Of a stretch of DNA of 64,000 bases, positions 56,721 to 64,000 are shown piece after piece; positions within the stretch are counted from its first letter, which is position 1, and every line of letters begins with the position of its first letter. Origin of the DNA: Acanthosoma haemorrhoidale. Lineage: Eukaryota > Arthropoda > Insecta > Hemiptera > Acanthosomatidae. The translations under genes and the position numbers were made by a program. The notes below the pieces were generated by a model. It searched no databases. It was not told where the DNA came from and worked only from the letters and a program-made list of their open reading frames with translations. The stretch lies in NCBI GenBank assembly GCA_930367205.1, contig OV884014.1, positions 72,209,104-72,273,103 on the forward strand, read 5' to 3'.

Positions 56721-59700
56721 TTTAGTAGATTTTTCTTTGTTTATGTTTTCCTCATTGTAAAGTGGATATTTAAGTATCATGTATTGATTGTATTTTCGTG
56801 TTAGTTTAGAGGAGTTCTAGTGTCTTTAAAATATATGTATTGAGTCCACGTGACGTAATATAAAATAAAGCACTGTATTAATTAAAAACAAATCTTAAGA
56901 CATCATATACTAATGTTTAGTGTAACTTTTTTTTCATCATTGCGCTGCATATTTGTTATACTGGTAATTTAATTAAAAATTATGGAGTTAATAGTAGGAA
57001 AATATAAAAAAATTATTAAGTTCATGAGGGTGATATATTACTCTATATGTATGCATGGTCTCATTGGCTGGAATCAGTAATGACGAAATGTGGGATCCTC
57101 TCACTTTTCGCTGTTTTATTGGATTTATGATTTCTTTCGACAATATTAATGGACATGGTACGCGATCGATTTCTCAGGACTGGGATGAGAAAACGTAACT
57201 TATTTGTAACAAAGGTTCTCATTTTAATTAGTTATCAGTTGGAGTTTTTACAGTCTTTTAGTAGATCTTTAATTATTGCTAGTTATTTAACCCCTGTAGT
57301 GGAAATTCAGCTATATACATCTTACCCAAGTAATCTATGTTTGTGAAAAGATATATAAACCAATGAAACCTCAATCGGATGTAACAAAAAAAACCTATTA
57401 TAGGTTTATGTGGGACCACCCTGGGTGATGCGGGATGTAACACCCCAACGCGTGTTATAGAAATACTGAAAACACTCAGATTACAATCTGACGGGGCTGG
57501 AATCCCGCAGGGGTGTGATATGCGTCCAATGATTCTTAAAACAGTCAGGCATGCGCATGACCTAGTGAAGCGATAAGTTAGCCATTTAAAATGAGCCATT
57601 GTTAAATTAGAGCCTGTTATATATACAACAAACATGTATCTGATTTTATATTTATATTTCTAATAACCTCGAGAGAAAGGAGAGTCTGCAGATTTTATTC
57701 AGTAATGTACGAGTATTTATGTACTTTCATCAACAATCTACTGCATGGTGAGATGGTCTCTGCACAGTTTTAGTAATGATCAGGTTTTGAACCGTATTAG
57801 AGTGTACAGGTTCTCAACTTGCACCACGTGTACCATATTGTCAGTCAATAATAACGTAATGAAAATCATGTAGTCGGCTGGCAATGCCACATACATTTGG
57901 CTTCAGTTTGGGTTCTTGCTGTATTTTTTCTGAGTCTATCTGGAGAGGCTGTACTTTTAAACAGGTAAGTGTGAATTGTCTTTTCTCTGCTTGTATATCC
58001 GTGAGTTTTGCTCTGCCAGACAGTCAGGTCTGTTTTACGATTGAATAGGAAAAAAATTGGTTTGAGATCTTAAAAGTGTATTCAATATTTGAAAACGTAG
58101 TTATTTGAAAAAATAAAAGTGTACACAAACTTAATAGAGACTAGGATTTGTCAAATCCAATGATTTTGAGGGACAGAGTTTTAATCATTCCCTTGTCAAA
58201 GCAATACATTTTTGTTTTGCTAATTAATGAGAGGACGAGTGAAATATCTTAACACAAAGAACCATTACCAAGATATGTTGATATTTAACACAACAAAATA
58301 TGAGTGAGAATGATCGCTGTCTAAGTCTAAAACTAAGGTTTGATGTAATGAGAAAAAAAATAAATAAAAAAAGTATCAGTATTTTAGCTATGACTCGGAT
58401 GCTTGATATACATACACTTTTGAGAAGAGTACAACGAAAAAGAAACAAATTTTTTTTTTTTTAATTTTCCAAGCCCTTCGCTGCTGGTTTTCCACGAGGA
58501 CTTGAAACAGACTGGCTGAAGAGAGAACACAAAAGAGCGCCTGCTGCCCCAGGGAAGCGGTGTCGACAAAAATCCTGATCGTGAAAGGACCTCCTTGTCA
58601 TCGTCCTTTGATAAATAATTCTGCTGCCGGTTGTGAGTAATTATACCGCTCCTTCCGCCCTTATATTGCTCCTCTGTCCTGTATTGTATGTCTGTCCGTC
58701 GGTGTGTCTGTGTGGGGCTGTTCTGTCCAACCCTTTCCGATCCAGGGCTTTACAATTTTTTTTTTATGTCTGGAACGCTTACCTGGGCCCTTCACTGTGA
58801 TGCGGCAATATGAGGGTAGGGGGACGCTTATGAAAAGAGTGGCCATTGAAGAAGGAAATTCAGAACTCATCTTCGTTTTTACAAACGACCTCTCTGTGTA
58901 CATAATAAATTCTAAAAACTAAAATCCACGTAATTTTTTTTATTAGATTGATTTAACTCTTCGTACTCTTGTTTATATAACTTATATTATTCATGCAAAA
59001 CATACAGGTAGTGCAGGTTATCTCACACATAATAATAAATCCATAGCGAAACATATATAAAAACATAAATCCAACCGAAGGTAGTAACCGGAGTTTACGG
59101 AATTAAGTATAAATAAAAAGGAATATTAAACAATCGAAGAAACATTAACTGTAAATATAATTTTTCTTCTGTCCTGGGCTGTTGATTACAACTGATAGCA
59201 ATAAATATTTAAATACGTTTAATTATTAGTATTATATGCAATATATTATTGAGTAATAGGAATCGTTTTCTTGTTAACTTGCTATTGCTCTTACCCTGTA
59301 TGGATTGGTTTTCTATGTCTGAAACGACTATTACAATGCTAATCCTAAGGCTGGATCCAGTAGCAATGAATGGGACCCTTTTTGAACGGAAGTAAATAAA
59401 TCGTAGTATGATTATCTTTGGACTGGAAAAGCGGATTGGGCTGACATATTTTATTTTAAATGTGCTCAATTCACTGATAAGCATAAAAGAAATAATTCAA
59501 CCTCCGACACGGTTGCATAACAGTACATTACCTCCTAATTATATCGGTTTATGAAACCAGAATGGCGCTCGGTGTTGTTTGAAATACATCACAAAGATTT
59601 TGTTTATTCCCACTCGGTCCACCGCACTGATATAATAAGAAGGGAACGGTTCACGGGCGAATCGTTTACAAAGTTCAATAACATCGCCTCTTTTATTTGT

Positions 59701-60950
59701 TTATCTCTCCCGGATTATTTTCCTACTGGATTTCTCAATATCTTTCAGAAATTTGAATATGAATGGTTGATATTTTAAAGATATTTCCCTGATTATGTAG
59801 TAAGCGTGAAACTGTAGCAATGTTAGTTTAGTTAACAGAACCTATAATTAGTAATTCAGAATACACTAGCATTATATTAACATAGCATTTTAACATTTTA
59901 CGAAACGGTTTTTCTTCTTGAAACATGGTACCGATCATCGTGGGATTTAGTTTAAGCTGGGCATTCAATGGGTATCTCTTGTACATTAAAATTAATATTG
60001 TCAGGTAAGGATTTTCTAAAAGAAAACCAGTTGAAGGATAAATAAAGCGACAACAATTATTTTATTTGTTACGATTTGAAAATAAAACGGTGTTTTGTTT
60101 TCCTTGGAAACGCCCAACTTTACGGTTCATCTATTGGGTTGGATGGGTGTCTTGACTTTGTTTTTCTATTATATATATTCCTGTCAATCATAATTGCCAT
60201 AAGTTGGAAGATGACACACTTCTAATTTAAAAAAAAAAACAGGAAAGAATTAAACCTTTTAAGCTTTTCTCCCTATTCTAACGCTGTAGTGTTAGTAATA
60301 AGCGCTTATTACCTTATTGAACGAAATATGGATTTCACATTAATTATTTTTTATTATTATGATTCAATAGTTCCTCCAGTATGCTTTCTAGGAAACGAAA
60401 ATGTACCTCGTTCTTGAATGCCCCAGATACTTGAGTGACAAACCAAAGAACTCATGTTAAGAGTGACTATCAATACATGGTTCATAAAGGCACTGAAATT
60501 TCAATAATTATTAGATTGGTCAATAGCACTATAATAAAATCTTTAGCTAGTAATGATTACCAGAATTATGTATCAAACCGATTGTAAATCGAGTCTAAAT
60601 TAATAAAATGAAACTTTAATGTTTTTAGGTCTCTTATTTTGATTTATTTAATAATTACCTCTTTTCTAGATATTCGTCAGCAAAACCACACTGTGTCTTA
60701 ATCGTACAGCTTTTGGATGTGATCCTGTTTCTGAAGATATGAGAGTTTCTGTAACATAAAAAAAAAAGTTTAATATTGAGCCTTTTATAGTTTTATCTTA
60801 TAGTTATTATGACATTTTTTAAGATTTATTTTAGAATGGAGCAGAGAATCGAACAAACAATCCAATCACTCGTTCATGTAGGCCATTTTTACTTATCCAT
60901 ATAACACAATATAACCCAAATACCTAAATAAATTAAATGTTAATGTATTT
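56721..60950. other. AT-rich stretch; GC-balanced segments at 57360-57560 and 58480-58860
   Basis: No gene or TE motif was recognised. The two GC-balanced segments lack convincing frames: the 118-codon minus-strand frame at 57279-57635 shows no domain, and 58661-58922 is open on both strands by composition. ACAG/GTAAGTG at about 57963 is a lone consensus splice-donor match. The remainder is AT-rich. Confidence 0.35.
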
Positions 60951-61330
60951 ATAATGTCTATAGTCGTGACGCAAGGCCAGATGGGTTGTAGAAATTCCGT
61001 TCGAGTTATCTCATGTCCTTGTAGTTCTGAAGACAATAATCTGTTGATATCAGGCGTAGTCGCCTTGGTGTTCATCCCTTATCAATTCCCGCCCTCAGTA
61101 TCAGCTGTTACCCTTCTCTTCAGGACCCCACTAATTGCCACACCCCCGCCCGAATCTCCAACCCCCTTTGCTGATGCAGTGTCTGTCTTGTTTTCGCTGA
61201 CCCTAGGGTCAACACCCTCGGGCAATGTTGATTTTCAGTTTGTGTACCTACTTCAATTACGAAGCGAAGATCATACAGCACATCGAAGTAATAAATTAGC
61301 TTTTAATAGTACTTGTATGGAAATTAGTTG
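60951..61330. other. GC-balanced island with a 125-codon plus-strand frame
   Basis: The plus strand is open from 60954 to 61331, with Pro/Ser/Leu-rich translation and no recognisable domain. The minus strand is also partly open. It lacks splice sites or a promoter of note. It is more likely a non-coding island than a gene, but a lineage-specific exon cannot be excluded. Confidence 0.25.
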
Positions 61331-62326
61331 ATAGAATAGAAATGTCTGTGTGTTACTTAGGTATTCCTCTTGTATAACATTTACCATGCATTAAAGTGTA
61401 ATGGCTGTGGTGCGTCTCTGAATACATGTATATTCACTTACCATAAGGTCGACCACTTTATGCTATTGTGCTAAGAAATACGTCAGTAAAATAAAACTAA
61501 CAAAATATTAATAGGATCGCAATACTAAAACTATATTCTAACAACCTGAGCTCGATAATATGTCATGCTCATCATCAGGCATTTACTTTAGGTCGTTGAG
61601 GTCGTAAGTCCTAGATCCTTTTGCGTAGTGGGGGTAGTTGTTGACGATATGGACTGCTAGGCGTGCATGTCTAATTAATGCCCAGCTTCCTGGAAGTTGT
61701 TCAAAATTAGACCATAGAGTTAACAGACCCGTTTTCCAGCCTCTCTCGTCGTTTTACAAGCCCATTTTCAGGTCACGTTCTTTTGTCAGAGGTCAGAGGT
61801 TTTTGTTGTCAAGTGACCAATCTATTTTCAAAAGAAGTCAGCTTTCGTTTCTTTTGTCACAGATACGGTCAGTATTTTATGGTAGTGTGAGAGTTCGTTG
61901 CATTTTGTACTCACGGATACATGTCTGCGGCAGGTAGCTAGTCGCTAGTTTTATTTAAGATTACAATTTATATTATTAAAAGCAAATGTGTTAAGACAGA
62001 TTTAATTCACATGAAACTAAATAGTACTCAACTATAACAGCGAGTGATTCATTTCCAGTTAAATTCTATAAAATTGAACATTAATTTAAAGATAGTTTTA
62101 AAGCAAATTAATTATATTATTTTACGTAGAGGTTGGTTTAACTGAGATCTCTCACATATCGAAATTTTTAACTTCATGGTAAAGTTATTTTAGATGAATG
62201 GAAATATCCTAGTATTCATAAAAAGGTAGATCAACTTGCACATTTCCTTAATTGATTTATAATTATAATTATGTGAGGGATCCACATGTCCCAGGAAAGA
62301 AACTATGAACAATAATGTTCAATTGT
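61331..62326. other. Non-coding; GC-balanced segment at 61610-61940
   Basis: A 99-codon plus-strand frame at 61638-61937 shows no domain. GCGGCAG/GTAGCT at about 61933 is donor-like. Nothing else recognised. Confidence 0.35.
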
Positions 62327-62430
62327 ATTGAAACTTCTTTATTGTGCTAAAATTACAATCTGCCTTATTAGGCAATAAGCAATTATGATAAATGTTCTCA
62401 TTCATACCATATTTACAATTTTCATAAGAA
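62327..62430 (-). mobile_element. Family A LINE, 3' tail fragment
   Basis: Minus-strand match to the last 90 bases of family A: one GTAAATATGGTATGAATGAG subrepeat, the TTGCCTAATAAGGCAG hairpin and TTTTAGCACAATAAAGAAG. An imperfect AATGTTYAA is present on both sides and may be a decayed target duplication. Confidence 0.8.
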
Positions 62431-62639
62431 TGTTTAAATGACAAGTACATAACTGGCAAAGAATAAGAGCTATTAGATAATAAAAAACAAAATAAAAATG
62501 GCGATGTAAAATTAAGTGTAAAACCCCGTACGAAAAGATAACAATAAAATAAGATTGTACATCTCCAATTACCAATAAAAATCACATATCAATCCACATA
62601 AGAAATAGAATAAACAGCAACAATATGGACGAGTCTTTT

Positions 62640-62835
62640 CAATACAATTTAGCAACTAAAAAAAAGAGGAGAAATGTTCGATCCCTGGACTACACCCGAG
62701 GAAAGAGTGAGGGAAGAAGATAGGGGTTGATTAAAGATAGTAACCACTCTTGAACAGTTGCAGAGAAATGATCGAAACCAGCGGATAGAGCTATTTGGGA
62801 ACGTAAATAATTTTACCTTATGTTGGGTCAAAAAT
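62640..62835 (-). pseudogene. CR1-like reverse transcriptase fragment (family F)
   Basis: The minus strand reads KLFTFPNSSIRWFRSFLCNC, SRVVTIFNQPLSSS and LTLSSGVVQGSNISPLFFS, the region just before the YADD box (SSGVxQGSxLxPLLFSxYINDL in active CR1-type LINEs). The first half aligns to the family F remnant at 46870-46930 and supplies the block deleted there. Only about 60 codons remain. Confidence 0.75.
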
Positions 62836-62839
62836 TGTC

Positions 62840-63268
62840 ATTGAATATCCCCAAAGTGGGGAGGAGACGCCCACCACGGGCTAGGATCGCTACAACCTCT
62901 AGCCGCCGTCCGGCGAGCGCCAAGCAAGAGATAAGGCGGTGGACCTGTGGTTTTTCACCCTGGCTGCTGGCCTAGTCTAATTCGTTTTGATCTGACTCCA
63001 TAAGATCTCCCCGACAAAGCACTATGTTCAGCAGAAGAGGTATAGGGTAGGTATTGTAGGTAGTTTATGTGGTCTTGGAATGACCACGAATTCACACTCG
63101 GTATCTAAGGGTAGGTGAAAACCGTCCAGATCTCAAAGGCGAGTGTGAACCGGAGAGAAGCAGACTGGATTGCCGTGGGAGACGCTACTAGGTAAAGTTT
63201 AGCGAGACGAAGGCAGAGATTCATACTAGGCAGGTGTGGGGTCTGACAGCGCTGGACTAAAACATAGC
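62840..63268 (+). repeat. Dispersed repeat I, copy 2
   Basis: Shares with 16395-16830 GTGGTCTTGGAATGACCACG, AAAACCGTCCAG, GAGTGTGAAC, GTTTAGCG, AGGCAGGTGTG-like and CTGGACTAAA near the right end. Similarity is strongest from 63060 to 63265. The part at 62860-63000 is very GC-rich with weaker correspondence. It ends directly at the GA microsatellite. Confidence 0.65.
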
Positions 63269-63271
63269 AAG

Positions 63272-63470
<199 letters not shown>

Positions 63471-64000
63471 GATAGAAGTGTTCTAGGTGCCGGTTTGGTT
63501 CTTTCTCTATTCCGCTCTTAGACGCTTGGTTTATATAGGCAGACCAGCCGTGGTGGGGATGGCTCCCTATAATATTGTGGCCCATAATATGGCTCCCCTC
63601 GCGGCTGTTTCCCCCACTCGCTTCTCTCCACCTGACGTCATAAGCTTTATTAAACATATGGAAACATAGATGGATTTTTCTGGGCCGAGAAGAGGGGAAC
63701 TTCTAATTATTCGTAATTAAGAGGTGGCCACAACACCTTAGGAAGAAGGGCTGAGAGCTATGTTATCAAATAATTAGTAACATACCTGTTACTTACTACC
63801 TCATTAAATTATACTCTAATATCTTTTAATAATTTCTATAATAAATTAGTTGGTTTTACAGTTTCATAAAACCTATATTTTTTTACTCCTATCATCCGCA
63901 TGTAACATTGATTAAATGAGGAGCTGACGACCCAAAAACATAAAAAAAACAATATTGCCGTATTAAAAAAATCACGTTGGTTAATAATTAAGGAATTACT
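63471..64000. other. Non-coding window end
   Basis: Mixed composition to about 63660, then AT-rich. No feature recognised. Confidence 0.4.

Noticed and set aside
57279..57635. 118-codon minus-strand frame
   Set aside because: No domain, no supporting context; adjacent plus-strand reading equally open in parts.
60954..61331. 125-codon plus-strand frame as a gene
   Set aside because: Low-complexity Pro/Ser/Leu composition, no domain or splice context; kept only as a GC-balanced island.

Overview
The window looks like AT-rich (roughly two-thirds A+T by eye), gene-poor nuclear DNA of an arthropod, most likely an insect. The evidence is the repeat complement: Jockey-clade and CR1-like LINEs, an RNase H-bearing LINE, hAT, Tigger/pogo and Tc1-like DNA transposons, long AG/GA microsatellites, and a TATA plus TCAGT-initiator promoter arrangement. 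No species can be named from the sequence. No intact conserved cellular protein-coding gene was recognised, and there are no prokaryote-type operons, rRNA genes or CRISPR arrays. Most open reading frames are short and arise by chance in AT-rich DNA.

Layout. 0-9 kb: a short dispersed repeat, a 5'-truncated Jockey tail (family B) with target-site duplication (TSD), a 1-kb Jockey-like insertion (family A) with a 10-bp TSD, a palindromic foldback element, and a decayed hAT transposon. 9-14 kb: a decayed Tigger/pogo transposase, a small orphan gene-like unit with TATA, initiator, ORF and AATAAA (one frameshift), a family A tail, and a decayed LINE with RT thumb and RNase H. 16-26 kb: repeat family I, tails of families C and A, a Tc1-like transposase whose central segment is inverted in place, repeats H and E, and a family B RT remnant. 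26-34 kb: a tRNA-like SINE head, a family C RT remnant, three clean small insertions with TSDs (B, D, and a 179-bp element carrying the family A 3' tail), and a CR1-like 3' end. 34-42 kb: mostly featureless, with one unrecognised decayed reading frame. 42-51 kb: a young family D LINE insertion (intact RNase H frame, 10-bp TSD), a 0.5-kb tandem duplication ending inside a MITE, a 1.5-kb CR1-like remnant, and a 2-kb Jockey copy (gag zinc knuckles plus endonuclease) nested inside repeat E. 51-64 kb: an AG microsatellite, candidate regulatory islands, a family A insertion with a 13-bp TSD, a decayed Jockey-type RT, family A and F fragments, repeat I and a GA microsatellite.

Between the transposons lie several islands of more GC-balanced, high-complexity DNA without convincing reading frames (around 8.4, 14.1, 17.6, 20.1, 27.3, 28.7, 31.8, 39.6, 51.8, 53.0, 58.6 and 61.1 kb). 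One (51.64-51.96 kb) holds five exact TAATTA cores. They are candidate conserved non-coding or regulatory elements, which would fit a gene desert or long intron, but only comparison with another genome can show that. Family letters A-I are labels used only within this annotation. Because every TE reading frame except family D is broken or truncated, little here could be mobilised from within the window.
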